This document shows positions 49,334 through 58,185 of a stretch of 64,000 bases of DNA, one piece after another; positions within the stretch are counted from its first letter, which is position 1; each line of letters starts with the position of its first letter. This DNA is from Pseudomonas fortuita (lineage in GTDB: Bacteria > Pseudomonadota > Gammaproteobacteria > Pseudomonadales > Pseudomonadaceae): the NCBI RefSeq assembly GCF_026898135.2, contig NZ_CP114035.2, positions 5,187,501-5,251,500 on the forward strand. The letters run 5' to 3'. The position numbers were made by a program, and so were the translations under genes. The notes under the pieces were generated by a model. The model was not told the origin of the DNA. It saw only the letters and a program-made list of their open reading frames with translations, and ran no database searches.

Positions 49334-50791
49334 ATGGTCTTCTCGTCCAACGTGTTCCTGTTCCTGTTCTTGCCGATCTTCCTCGGCCTGTACTACTTGA
49401 GCGGGCAACGCTATCGCAACCTGCTGCTGCTGATTGCCAGCTACATCTTCTATGCCTGGTGGCGGGTGGACTTCCTGGCACTGTTCGCCGGGGTCACCCT
49501 GTGGAACTACTGGATCGGCCTCAAAGTGGGTGCCGCCGGCGTGCGAACCAAACCGGCGCAGCGCTGGCTGCTGCTGGGCGTGGGCGTCGACCTGGCCATC
49601 CTCGGCTACTTCAAGTACGCCAACTTCGGCGTCGACAGCCTGAACGCGATCATGACCTCGTTCGGCCTGGAGCCGTTCATCCTCACCCACGTGCTGCTGC
49701 CGATCGGTATCTCGTTCTATATCTTCGAGTCGATCAGCTACATCATCGACGTATACCGCGGCGACACCCCGGCTACCCGCAACCTGATCGACTTCGCGGC
49801 GTTCGTGGCCATTTTCCCGCACCTGATTGCCGGCCCCGTGTTGCGCTTCAAAGACCTGGTCGACCAGTTCAACAACCGCACCCACACCCTGGACAAGTTC
49901 TCCGAAGGCTGCACCCGCTTCATGCAGGGTTTCATCAAGAAAGTGTTCATCGCCGACACCTTGGCGGTGGTGGCCGACCACTGCTTTGCCCTGCAAAACC
50001 CGACCACGGGTGATGCCTGGCTGGGCGCGCTGGCCTACACCGCGCAGCTGTACTTTGACTTCAGCGGCTACAGCGACATGGCCATCGGCCTGGGCCTGAT
50101 GATGGGCTTCCGCTTCATGGAGAATTTCAAGCAGCCGTACATCAGCCAGTCGATTACCGAGTTCTGGCGGCGCTGGCACATCAGCCTGTCGACCTGGCTG
50201 CGCGACTACCTGTACATCACCTTGGGCGGTAACCGCAAAGGCACCTTCAACACCTACCGCAACCTGTTCCTGACCATGCTGCTGGGCGGCCTGTGGCACG
50301 GCGCCAACTTCACCTACATCATCTGGGGCGCCTGGCACGGCATGTGGCTGGCCATCGAACGCGCGCTGGGCATCGACACCAACCCGCAGCGCTTCAACCC
50401 GGTGAAGTGGGCCTTCACCTTCCTGCTGGTGGTGGTGGGCTGGGTGATCTTCCGCGCCGAGAACCTGCATGTGGCCGCCCGCATGTACGGTGCCATGTTC
50501 AGCTTTGGCGACTGGCAGCTGTCGGAGCTCAACAGCGCCCAGCTGACCGGCCTGCAAGTGGCCACCCTGATCGTCGCCTACATCTCCCTGGCGTTCTTCG
50601 GCCTGCGTGATTTCTACCGCAATGCCAAGCCGACGCCCCAGGCCACTCCGGTGCAGGTCAACAACGACGGCTCCATCGGCCTGGATTGGACCCGGGTGAT
50701 GACCCGCGCCCTGGTGCTGCTGCTGTTCGTGGCCTCGATCCTCAAGCTTTCGGCGCAAAGCTACTCGCCGTTCCTGTACTTCCAGTTCTGA
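49334..50791 (+). CDS. algI: alginate O-acetylation protein AlgI (MBOAT)
   Basis: This 485-residue membrane-bound O-acyltransferase passes acetyl groups across the inner membrane to AlgJ/AlgX. About ten membrane helices are visible. The MBOAT signature regions SYIFYAWWRVDFLALF and YFDFSGYSDMAIGLGLMMGF are present, as is the catalytic histidine in GGLWHGANFTYIIWG. TAGGAGAACC before the chosen ATG is a good ribosome-binding site; the open frame upstream runs through the REP pair and was rejected. Confidence 0.97.
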   Translation: MVFSSNVFLFLFLPIFLGLYYLSGQRYRNLLLLIASYIFYAWWRVDFLALFAGVTLWNYWIGLKVGAAGVRTKPAQRWLLLGVGVDLAILGYFKYANFGVDSLNAIMTSFGLEPFILTHVLLPIGISFYIFESISYIIDVYRGDTPATRNLIDFAAFVAIFPHLIAGPVLRFKDLVDQFNNRTHTLDKFSEGCTRFMQGFIKKVFIADTLAVVADHCFALQNPTTGDAWLGALAYTAQLYFDFSGYSDMAIGLGLMMGFRFMENFKQPYISQSITEFWRRWHISLSTWLRDYLYITLGGNRKGTFNTYRNLFLTMLLGGLWHGANFTYIIWGAWHGMWLAIERALGIDTNPQRFNPVKWAFTFLLVVVGWVIFRAENLHVAARMYGAMFSFGDWQLSELNSAQLTGLQVATLIVAYISLAFFGLRDFYRNAKPTPQATPVQVNNDGSIGLDWTRVMTRALVLLLFVASILKLSAQSYSPFLYFQF

Positions 50792-50801
50792 GGCCGATGA
50801 C

Positions 50802-51959
50802 ATGAACCGCACATTACGCATTACTTACTCCCTGTCGTTCCTCGGTTTGCTGGTGGGCATGGGCGTGTGGTCCACCGGTGGCCTGCAAAGCTTTCAGCGC
50901 ACCGAGCAGATGACCCTGCTCAACGGCAAGCTGGCCAAGGCCGCCGAGACCCACTACGACGCCGAGTTCCCGATCAAACGCCTGGGCACCAACCTTTGGG
51001 CGGCCATGGACTTCAAGCTGTTCAACGAGGGCCGCCCCGGTGTGGTGCTGGGCCGCGACCAGTGGCTGTTCAGCGACGAAGAGTTCAAGCCTACGGCTGG
51101 CGCCGAACAACTGATGCAGGAAAACCTGGCGCTGATCCGTGGCGTGCGCGACACCTTGCAGCAGCACGGTAGCCAGCTGGTGCTGGCGATCATCCCGGCC
51201 AAGGCGCGCGTCTATTCGGAATACCTGGGCAAGGAGCAGCCGGCCAGCCTGCACGATGACCTGTACAACCAGTTCCATGCCCAGGTGCGCCAGGCCAACG
51301 TGTTCGCCCCGGACCTGCAAGCGGCCATGGAACAAGCCAAGGCGCGTGGTCAGGTATTCCTGCGCACCGACACCCACTGGACACCGATGGGCGCCGAAGT
51401 CGTCGCTCAGGCGCTGGCCGAGGCTGTAAGCCGGCAGAACCTGCTCAACGGTGACCCGCAAACCTTCGTCACCGAAGCCGGCAGCACGGCGCCCTACAAA
51501 GGCGACCTGACCAACTTCCTGCCACTGGACCCGCTGTTCAGCAACCTGCTGCCGGCCCCGGACAACCTGCAACAACGCAGCACCCGCCCGGCGCAAGCCG
51601 CCGCTGAAGGCGATGACGCGCTGTTCGCCAACAACGAGATCCCGGTCGCGCTGGTGGGTACCAGCTACAGCGCCAACCCGCACTGGAACTTCCTCGGCGC
51701 GCTGCAACAAGCCCTGCGCAGCGACGTTGCCAATTACGCCGAAGACGGCCACGGCCCGTTGCTGCCAATGCTCAAGTACCTGCAAAGCGATGCCTTTAAA
51801 AACGCTGCACCGCAAGTGGTGGTGTGGGAATTCCCCGAACGTTATCTACCCATGAAAAACGACCTCAGCAGCTTCGATCCGCAGTGGATCGCGCAGCTGA
51901 AAAACGCCCGTAAATCCGAAGAAAACCTGGCCTTGTCGTCCACCCGGACGAACCACTGA
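50802..51959 (+). CDS. algJ: alginate O-acetyltransferase AlgJ
   Basis: This 385-residue periplasmic/inner-membrane protein is related to AlgX but lacks the carbohydrate module. An uncleaved N-terminal signal-anchor (LSFLGLLVGMGVWSTGG) is followed by an SGNH domain. Catalytic Asp190-x-His192 (RTDTHWTPMG) and Ser288 (VGTSYSAN) sit at the same numbers as in P. aeruginosa. It accepts acetyl groups from AlgI. Starts 10 bases after algI. Confidence 0.96.
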   Translation: MNRTLRITYSLSFLGLLVGMGVWSTGGLQSFQRTEQMTLLNGKLAKAAETHYDAEFPIKRLGTNLWAAMDFKLFNEGRPGVVLGRDQWLFSDEEFKPTAGAEQLMQENLALIRGVRDTLQQHGSQLVLAIIPAKARVYSEYLGKEQPASLHDDLYNQFHAQVRQANVFAPDLQAAMEQAKARGQVFLRTDTHWTPMGAEVVAQALAEAVSRQNLLNGDPQTFVTEAGSTAPYKGDLTNFLPLDPLFSNLLPAPDNLQQRSTRPAQAAAEGDDALFANNEIPVALVGTSYSANPHWNFLGALQQALRSDVANYAEDGHGPLLPMLKYLQSDAFKNAAPQVVVWEFPERYLPMKNDLSSFDPQWIAQLKNARKSEENLALSSTRTNH

Positions 51960-51979
51960 ACGATAGAGAGGAAATGCAC

Positions 51980-52627
51980 ATGACTACCAAGACTTCCATT
52001 GCCAAAGCCCTCACCCTCGCGGCCGGCCTTTCCCTTGCTTCGATGCAGGCCTTCGCCGGTGCCGATGCTGCGCTGTATGGCCCTAGCGCACCGAAAGGCT
52101 CGACCTTTGTGCGCCTGTACAACGCAGCCAGCGCACCGGCTGCCGCGTCGGTCGGCAACACCCAGATCAAGCAGGTTGGCGCCCAGGCCAGCAGCGACTT
52201 CAGCTTCCTGCCAGGCGGCGACTACACCGCCCAGGTCGGCGGCAAGAGCGTGCCGGTGAAACTGGCCTCGGACAAGTACTACACCTTGGTCAACAGCGGC
52301 ACCGGCAACCCGCAGCTGATCGAAGAACCACCGTTCAAGAACAAGCAGAAAGCCCTGGTGCGCGTGCAGAACCTGAGCGACCAGCAGCTGACCCTGAAAA
52401 CCGCCGACGGCAAGACCGAAGTGGTCAAGCCGGTGGCCGCCAACGGCCGTGGCGAACGCGAAATCAACCCGGTCAAGGTCAACCTGGCGCTGTACCAGGG
52501 CGACAAGAAAGTGGGTGACGTGAAACCCGTCGCCCTGGAGCGCGGCGAAGCCGCCGTGCTGTACGTAACCGGTTCCGGCAACGCTTTGTCGCCGGTGTGG
52601 GTAACTCGCCCCGTGGCTAGCAACTGA
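51980..52627 (+). CDS. algF: alginate O-acetylation adaptor AlgF
   Basis: This 215-residue periplasmic protein is required for acetylation and links AlgJ and AlgX. The signal peptide is cleaved after SMQAFA. Two beta-sandwich domains follow (GSTFVRLYNAASAPAAASVG and KALVRVQNLSDQQLTLKTAD). GAGGAA six bases before the second ATG favours this start over the ATG two codons upstream. Confidence 0.95.
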   Translation: MTTKTSIAKALTLAAGLSLASMQAFAGADAALYGPSAPKGSTFVRLYNAASAPAAASVGNTQIKQVGAQASSDFSFLPGGDYTAQVGGKSVPVKLASDKYYTLVNSGTGNPQLIEEPPFKNKQKALVRVQNLSDQQLTLKTADGKTEVVKPVAANGRGEREINPVKVNLALYQGDKKVGDVKPVALERGEAAVLYVTGSGNALSPVWVTRPVASN

Positions 52628-52657
52628 TCCCCTGCCTTTAACGACTATTGGAGAAAC

Positions 52658-54115
52658 ATGATGATCCCGGTAATTCTTTCTGGTGGTAGCGGTTCGCGTC
52701 TGTGGCCACTGTCGCGCAAGCAGTTCCCCAAGCAGTTCCTGGCCCTGACCGGCGAACACACCCTGTTCCAGCAAACCCTCGAGCGCCTGGCGTTCGAAGG
52801 CATGGACACGCCGATCGTGGTCTGCAACAAGGACCACAAATTCATCGTCCAGGAGCAGCTCGCTGCGCTGAAGCTGGAAACCCAGGGCATCCTGATGGAG
52901 CCGTTTGGCCGCAACACCGCGCCGGCCGTGACCATGGCCGCCATGAAACTGGTCAACGAAGGCCGCGACGATCTGATGCTGGTGCTGCCCGCCGACCACG
53001 TGATCGACGACCAGAAGGCCCTGCAGCGCGCCCTGGCCTTGGCCACCGTTGCCGCCGAGCGTGGCGAAATGGTGCTGTTCGGCGTACCGGCGACCAAGCC
53101 GGAAACCGGCTACGGCTACATCCGCTCCAGCCAGGACGCGCTGCTGCCCGAGGGCGTGGCGCGCGTGGCCCAGTTCGTGGAAAAACCCGACGAAAAACGT
53201 GCCGCCGAGTTCGTCCAGGCCGGTGGCTACTTCTGGAACAGTGGCATGTTCCTGTTCCGCGCCAGCCGCTTCCTCGAAGAGCTGAAAAAGCACGATGCCG
53301 ACATCTACGACACCTGCGTGCTGGCCCTGGAGCGCAGCGAGGAAGAGGACGATGTACTCAGCATCGATGAAGCGACCTTCGCCTGCTGCCCGGACAACTC
53401 CATCGACTACGCGGTGATGGAAAAGACCCAGCGCGCCTGCGTGGTGCCGATGTCGGCCGGCTGGAGCGACGTGGGCTGCTGGTCGTCGCTGTGGGACGTG
53501 CACGAGAAGGACGACAACGGCAACGTCACCAAGGGCGACGTGGTGGTACAGGACAGCCGCAACTGCATGATCCACGGCAACGGCAAGCTGGTGTCGGTGA
53601 TCGGCTTGGAGAACATCGTGGTGGTCGAGACCAAGGACGCCATGATGATTGCCCACAAGGACAAGGTCCAGGGCGTCAAGCAGATGGTCAAGACCCTCGA
53701 CGAGCAGGGCCGTACTGAAACCCAGAACCATCTGGAAGTGTATCGCCCGTGGGGCTCGTACGACTCGGTGGACATGGGCGGCCGCTTCCAGGTCAAGCAC
53801 ATCACCGTCAAGCCGGGTGCCAGCCTGTCGCTGCAGATGCACCACCACCGTGCCGAGCACTGGATTGTGGTGTCTGGTACTGCCGAGGTCACCTGTGACG
53901 AGAACGTGTTCCTGCTGACCGAGAACCAGTCGACCTACATCCCGATCGCTTCGGTCCACCGCCTGCGCAATCCGGGCAAGATCCCGCTGGAAATCATCGA
54001 AGTGCAGTCCGGCAGCTATCTGGGCGAGGATGATATCGAGCGTTTCGAGGATGTGTATGGGCGCACTTCCACGCCGGTCGAGCGTGGGATATCGGTCAAG
54101 ACCATCGCGCAGTAA
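52658..54115 (+). CDS. algA: bifunctional phosphomannose isomerase / GDP-mannose pyrophosphorylase
   Basis: This 484-485-residue enzyme provides the first and third steps to GDP-mannose. The N-terminal nucleotidyltransferase domain contains ILSGGSGSRLWPLSRKQFPK and the pyrophosphorylase lysine region FVEKPDE. The C-terminal cupin isomerase domain contains LSLQMHHHRAEHWIVVSGTA, and its metal ligands are intact. Two adjacent ATG codons can serve as start; the second gives the P. aeruginosa N-terminus. Last gene of the alginate operon, followed by a hairpin and REP unit. Confidence 0.97.
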   Translation: MMIPVILSGGSGSRLWPLSRKQFPKQFLALTGEHTLFQQTLERLAFEGMDTPIVVCNKDHKFIVQEQLAALKLETQGILMEPFGRNTAPAVTMAAMKLVNEGRDDLMLVLPADHVIDDQKALQRALALATVAAERGEMVLFGVPATKPETGYGYIRSSQDALLPEGVARVAQFVEKPDEKRAAEFVQAGGYFWNSGMFLFRASRFLEELKKHDADIYDTCVLALERSEEEDDVLSIDEATFACCPDNSIDYAVMEKTQRACVVPMSAGWSDVGCWSSLWDVHEKDDNGNVTKGDVVVQDSRNCMIHGNGKLVSVIGLENIVVVETKDAMMIAHKDKVQGVKQMVKTLDEQGRTETQNHLEVYRPWGSYDSVDMGGRFQVKHITVKPGASLSLQMHHHRAEHWIVVSGTAEVTCDENVFLLTENQSTYIPIASVHRLRNPGKIPLEIIEVQSGSYLGEDDIERFEDVYGRTSTPVERGISVKTIAQ

Positions 54116-54125
54116 GTGAACCTTG

Positions 54126-54172
54126 AGGCCGCTTTGCGGCCCTTTCGCGGGACAAGCCCGCTCCCACAAGGG
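54126..54172 (+). terminator. hairpin plus REP unit ending the alginate operon
   Basis: GGCCGC TTT GCGGCC followed by CTTT forms a compact hairpin 11 bases after algA and runs into a REP unit (TTCGCGGGACAAGCCCGCTCCCACA). Confidence 0.6.
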
Positions 54173-54256
54173 CTGGGGGCGGGCTCGCGTTTTTGAGCCC
54201 TCCCCCATTTCAGGCTACGATGGTCAGACCCCGCGCAACCTAGGTCTGCAAGCCCC

Positions 54257-54718
54257 ATGATCATCGGCGCCTTCCTCATCCTCACCTGGCTGGTGCTGCT
54301 GCGCTACCCGGCCAAGGCCCTACCGATCTCCTTGGCCGCCGTATGTGGCCTGGGCCTGGTAGCCCTGTTCGTTGCCTGGCAGGAAACCCGCGAAGCCTCG
54401 CAACTGGCCCGCCTGGACCTGCGCCTTGCCTATGCCCCCGAACAATGCCCGGCTGACCGCGCGTTGCAGGTACAGATGAAAAACGGCAACAAGGCCCCGC
54501 TGACCGAACTGCGCTGGCGAGTGGCGGCGTATGCACCGGGCGACACGGTGAACCTGGCCGAAAGCACCTACAACGCCCCGCGCTACCGAGGGCCGGGTGA
54601 TTTGCAGCCGGGGGCCGAGTGGAAGGACTGCCTGCCGCTGCCCCCCCTGCGCGCCGGTTACCGGCCACAGACCCTGGAATTCCGTGCCGAGCACCTGCAA
54701 GGTACATTTGCCAATTGA
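54257..54718 (+). CDS. small inner-membrane protein of unknown function
   Basis: This 153-residue protein has two short N-terminal hydrophobic segments (IIGAFLILTWLVLL and LPISLAAVCGLGLVALFVAW) and an extracytoplasmic C-terminal domain. That domain contains VQMKNGNKAPLTELRWRVAAY and a cysteine pair (EQCP and WKDCLP) that could form a disulfide. The domain resembles FxLYD-like beta-sandwiches, though this is weak. I do not recognise a function. It lies between the alginate operon and an SDR gene. Confidence 0.75.
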   Translation: MIIGAFLILTWLVLLRYPAKALPISLAAVCGLGLVALFVAWQETREASQLARLDLRLAYAPEQCPADRALQVQMKNGNKAPLTELRWRVAAYAPGDTVNLAESTYNAPRYRGPGDLQPGAEWKDCLPLPPLRAGYRPQTLEFRAEHLQGTFAN

Positions 54719-54726
54719 TAGATCGC

Positions 54727-54772
54727 CTGTACCGGCCCTTTCGCGGGTGAACCCGCGAAGAGGCCAGCACAG
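54727..54772. repeat. short REP palindrome
   Basis: GGCCCTTTCGCGGGT and ACCCGCGAAGAGGCC form an almost immediate inverted repeat, a compact fusion of two REP half-units between the small membrane protein and the SDR gene. Confidence 0.7.
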
Positions 54773-54805
54773 GAAAACCAATCCTCCTTACAACAGGCCC
54801 CAACC

Positions 54806-55618
54806 ATGCCCACCGTCCTGATCACCGGTTGTTCCAGCGGCATCGGCCGCGCCCTCGCCGACGCCTTTCGCGATGCCGGCCACCACGTCTGGGCCACTGC
54901 TCGCAAGGCAGAGGATGTTGAAGTGCTGAACGCCGCCGGCTTCACCGCCCGGCAACTGGATGTGAACGACAGTGAGGCCCTCGCCCGCCTGGCCGAAGAA
55001 CTCGAAACCCTGGATATCCTGATCAACAACGCCGGCTACGGCGCCATGGGCCCGTTGCTGGACGGTGGTGTGGATGCCCTGCGCCAACAGTTCGAAACCA
55101 ACGTGTTTGCCGTGGTCGGCGTGACCCGCGCGCTGTTCCCGTTGCTGCGCCGCTCACGCGCCACGGTGGTGAACATCGGCAGCGTTTCCGGTGTGCTGGT
55201 CACGCCATTCGCCGGTGCCTACTGCGCCTCGAAAGCGGCCGTGCATGCGCTGAGCGATGCCTTGCGCCTGGAACTGGCGCCGTTCGGTGTGCAGGTGATG
55301 GAAGTGCAGCCGGGGGCGATTGACACGCAGTTCGCCAACAATGCCCAGCGCCAGGCCGAGCAGGTACTGGCGGCGGACTCACCATGGTGGCCGTTGCGTG
55401 AGCATGTCCAGGCGCGGGCGCGGGCTTCGCAGGACAAGCCGACTTCGGCGGCGGTGTTTGCCCAGGGTGTGTTGGCGGCAGTCGGCAAATCGCCGGTACC
55501 GGGGATGGTGCGGTTGGGGAATGGCAGTACGGCGTTGCCGCTGATGGCGAGGTTGCTGCCACGGCGGTTGCTGGATTGGGCGCTGCGCAAGCGCTTTGGC
55601 CTGCTGCGCCCGCTCTGA
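54806..55618 (+). CDS. short-chain dehydrogenase/reductase (classical SDR)
   Basis: This 270-residue NAD(P)-dependent oxidoreductase has the cofactor motif TGCSSGIG (about 7-14), NNAGYG (about 75) and Ser in VVNIGSVSG. The catalytic Tyr-x-x-x-Lys is AYCASKAA. The Arg in WATARKAEDV after strand two suggests NADP(H). The substrate is not predictable. Convergent with the efflux operon behind it. Confidence 0.9.
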   Translation: MPTVLITGCSSGIGRALADAFRDAGHHVWATARKAEDVEVLNAAGFTARQLDVNDSEALARLAEELETLDILINNAGYGAMGPLLDGGVDALRQQFETNVFAVVGVTRALFPLLRRSRATVVNIGSVSGVLVTPFAGAYCASKAAVHALSDALRLELAPFGVQVMEVQPGAIDTQFANNAQRQAEQVLAADSPWWPLREHVQARARASQDKPTSAAVFAQGVLAAVGKSPVPGMVRLGNGSTALPLMARLLPRRLLDWALRKRFGLLRPL

Positions 55619-55647
55619 GATCTCGGCCACCTGTACCGGCCCTGCCT

Positions 55648-57099
55648 TTACGCTTTCTTCGCGGGCTGCTCATCAAACGCCTGCCAGCCACCCCCCAAGG
55701 CCTTGTACAGCCCCACCAACGCCTGGGACACCGCCGCCGAGCTGTCGATCCACTGCTCCTCGCTGGCCAGCAATGCACCCTGCACCGTCAGCACATTGAG
55801 AAAGTCCACCGCCCCTTCCACATACTGGCGCTGGGCAGTTTCCAGGGCGATGCGGTTCTGTCGCACGGCCTCGGCCAGGTGGTCACGGCGCAATTGGCTG
55901 GCGTTGTACAGGCGAAGTACATCGTCAATCTCATGCCATGCCCCCAGCACCACCTTGCGGTAGTTCAGCGCCGCTTCCTGCTGCTGCGCCTCGCGCAGCT
56001 CCAGGGTGCCAGTGAGCCGGCCGCCCTCGAAAATCGGCAGCGACAGCTGCGGCCCGAAGGCAAAGCGGCGCGAATCCCAGCCGCCGAAATCCGACAGTTG
56101 CATGGCCTGGAAGCCGACACTGCCCGACAGCCGGATGCTCGGGTAGAAATCCGCCTTGGCCACGCCAATGCTGGCGGTGGCGGCATGCAGGCGGGCTTCA
56201 GCCTGGCGGATGTCCGGCCGGCGCTCGGCCAGTTCGGAGGGCAAGCCGATGGCAAACTGCTGCTGCGGCGCGGGCAGCTCGCCGCCCTGCAGCAATTCGG
56301 CCTGCAAGCTGCGCGGCGGTTCGGCAGCAAGCAGGCTGAGCGCGTTGATCAGGTCATCACGCCGGGCTTCCAGGCTTGGCAATCGCGACTCGATCGAAGC
56401 AACCTGGGCGCTGGCCTGGGCCACATCCAGGCGCGTGGCAACGCCTTCGGCCTGGCGGTTTTCGGACAGCTTCAGGCTGTGCCGGGCAACCTTGAGGTTG
56501 TCCTGCGTCACATCGAGGGTGTGCTGCACGGCGCGCAGCTGGATGTAATTGCCGGCGGTTTCCGAGAGCAAGGCCAGCAGCACCCCGCGGCGGTCGTTCT
56601 CGGCCACTTCGACAGTAGCATCGGCAGCCTCGACCTGGCGCCGCACGCGGCCCCACAGGTCCAGCTCCCAACCGGCCACCAGGTCACCTTGCCAAAGGTT
56701 GTACGCCGCTTTGCCTGCCTTGCCAGACGGATCGCTCAGGCCTTCGGCGCTGTTGCGGGCGCGGCTGTAGCCGGCGCTTGCATCCACCGACGGCACTTCA
56801 TCGGCAGCCACGGTACTGCGCAGGGCGCGGCTTTGCAGCAAGCGGGCGCTGGCCATCTGCAGGTCGAGGTTGCGCTCGGCAACGCGCTGGATCAAGGCAC
56901 TGAGCTGTGCGTCATGGAAGGTTTCCCACCAACGCAGTTCCAGCGGTTGGGCCTGCGGCTGGCTGGCCGCCGCCTCGCCTTGCAGCGGCACCCACTGCTG
57001 CGGTGCCTGGCTGTCAGGGCGCAGGAAGTCCGGGCCCATGGTGCAGCCCGCCAGCAACACGGCCAGCAGTACCGGGCTCAAGCGTAATGCCGGTTTCAT
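55648..57099 (-). CDS. outer-membrane factor of an RND/EmrAB-type efflux system (NodT family)
   Basis: This 483-residue TolC-like lipoprotein provides the outer-membrane channel of the tripartite pump. The lipoprotein signal ends in LLAGCTMGPDF (Cys about residue 19), the NodT-family start. Two OEP repeats of coiled-coil helices and barrel strands include AGWELDLWGRVRRQVEAADA and YPSIRLSGSVGFQ. Its start overlaps the membrane-fusion gene stop (ATGA), so all three pump parts form one operon. Confidence 0.92.
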   Translation of the reverse strand: MKPALRLSPVLLAVLLAGCTMGPDFLRPDSQAPQQWVPLQGEAAASQPQAQPLELRWWETFHDAQLSALIQRVAERNLDLQMASARLLQSRALRSTVAADEVPSVDASAGYSRARNSAEGLSDPSGKAGKAAYNLWQGDLVAGWELDLWGRVRRQVEAADATVEVAENDRRGVLLALLSETAGNYIQLRAVQHTLDVTQDNLKVARHSLKLSENRQAEGVATRLDVAQASAQVASIESRLPSLEARRDDLINALSLLAAEPPRSLQAELLQGGELPAPQQQFAIGLPSELAERRPDIRQAEARLHAATASIGVAKADFYPSIRLSGSVGFQAMQLSDFGGWDSRRFAFGPQLSLPIFEGGRLTGTLELREAQQQEAALNYRKVVLGAWHEIDDVLRLYNASQLRRDHLAEAVRQNRIALETAQRQYVEGAVDFLNVLTVQGALLASEEQWIDSSAAVSQALVGLYKALGGGWQAFDEQPAKKA

Positions 57100-58178
57100 C
57101 GTGCGCTTACCTCTTTGCCGTCCAGCTTGTCGCCACGGGTATCGATGGTCGCTTCCACCGACATGCCCACACGCAGGCGGGTGAGCAGTGGCTGGCCATC
57201 ATCGAATACGATCTTCACCGGAATGCGCTGCACCACCTTGGTGAAGTTGCCGGTGGCGTTGTCCGGTTTGACGGCGGCGAAGGTGACGCCGGTAGCCGGG
57301 GCAATGCTTTCCACATGCCCTTGCAGCTTTTCGCCGGAGAAGGTGTCGACGCTGATGCTCACCGGCTGGCCAGGCTGCACGTGGGTCAGCTGGGTTTCCT
57401 GGAAGTTGCCGACCACATAGGCCTGCTGCAACGGCACCACCGACAGCAGGCGGGCACCCGGGTTGACGTAGGCGCCTATGCGCAGTGCGCGCTCGCCGAC
57501 CATGCCGTCCACCGGCGCAGTAATGCGTGTGTAGGACAGGTCGAGCTGGGCCTTTTCCACGCCCGCTTCGGCCCGTTTCAGCTGGCCATCGGCGCTGGCC
57601 ACCTGGGCGGTCAGAATATCCACCTGCTTGCGCGCTGCCACTAACGCCGCCTGAGCATTGGCCAGGCGCGCACGGGCCTGGTCGACGCCGCTGCGCGCCT
57701 GCTGGGCGTTCTGCACGGTACCGGCGCCCTGCTCGGCCAGGCGGCTGTAGCGGTTGACCTCATGGTCGGCGAACGCCGCTTCGGCCTGGGCGGCTTTGAC
57801 AGCAGCCTCGGCCTGGGCAATCAACGATGCCTGGCGCTCAAGGGTGGCGCGGGCATCGGCGCTTTGCGCCTGGGCCACCAGCAACTGCGCCTGCGCGGCA
57901 TCCAGGGCGGCCTGGTAATCACGGGCGTCGATGGTCGCCAGCAACTGGCCGGCCTTGACTTGCTGGTTGTCCTCCACCAGCACTTCTTTGATAAAGCCGG
58001 CCACCTTTGGCGCGACCACGGTGTAGTCGGCAATCACGTAGGCGTCGTTGGTGCTCTGCCGGTGGTCGCTGCCAAATATCCAGGGGCCGACGATGCCAGC
58101 CAGGACAGCCACGGCCAGCACCGAGCCGATGAACAGGGTTTTGCGGTTGTTGGTCATTTCAGCGGTTCTCGAATTCAT
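57096..58178 (-). CDS. EmrA-like membrane fusion protein
   Basis: This periplasmic adaptor of about 360 residues is anchored by one N-terminal helix (TLFIGSVLAVAVLAGIVGPW). The biotinyl-lipoyl halves NDAYVIADYTVVAPKVAGFI and ITAPVDGMVGERALRIGAYV flank a long coiled-coil hairpin (about 90-200). It couples the MFS pump to the outer-membrane factor. The start is uncertain: ATG at 58178 or 58157; the latter begins MTNNRKTLFIG. Confidence 0.92.
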   Translation of the reverse strand: MNSRTAEMTNNRKTLFIGSVLAVAVLAGIVGPWIFGSDHRQSTNDAYVIADYTVVAPKVAGFIKEVLVEDNQQVKAGQLLATIDARDYQAALDAAQAQLLVAQAQSADARATLERQASLIAQAEAAVKAAQAEAAFADHEVNRYSRLAEQGAGTVQNAQQARSGVDQARARLANAQAALVAARKQVDILTAQVASADGQLKRAEAGVEKAQLDLSYTRITAPVDGMVGERALRIGAYVNPGARLLSVVPLQQAYVVGNFQETQLTHVQPGQPVSISVDTFSGEKLQGHVESIAPATGVTFAAVKPDNATGNFTKVVQRIPVKIVFDDGQPLLTRLRVGMSVEATIDTRGDKLDGKEVSAR

Positions 58179-58185
58179 CCAGGGG

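Noticed and set aside
51842..54208. 788-codon open frame antisense to algJ, algF and algA
   Set aside because: Spans three unrelated genes and REP sequence with low-complexity His/Leu/Val content; a GC-driven antisense artefact.
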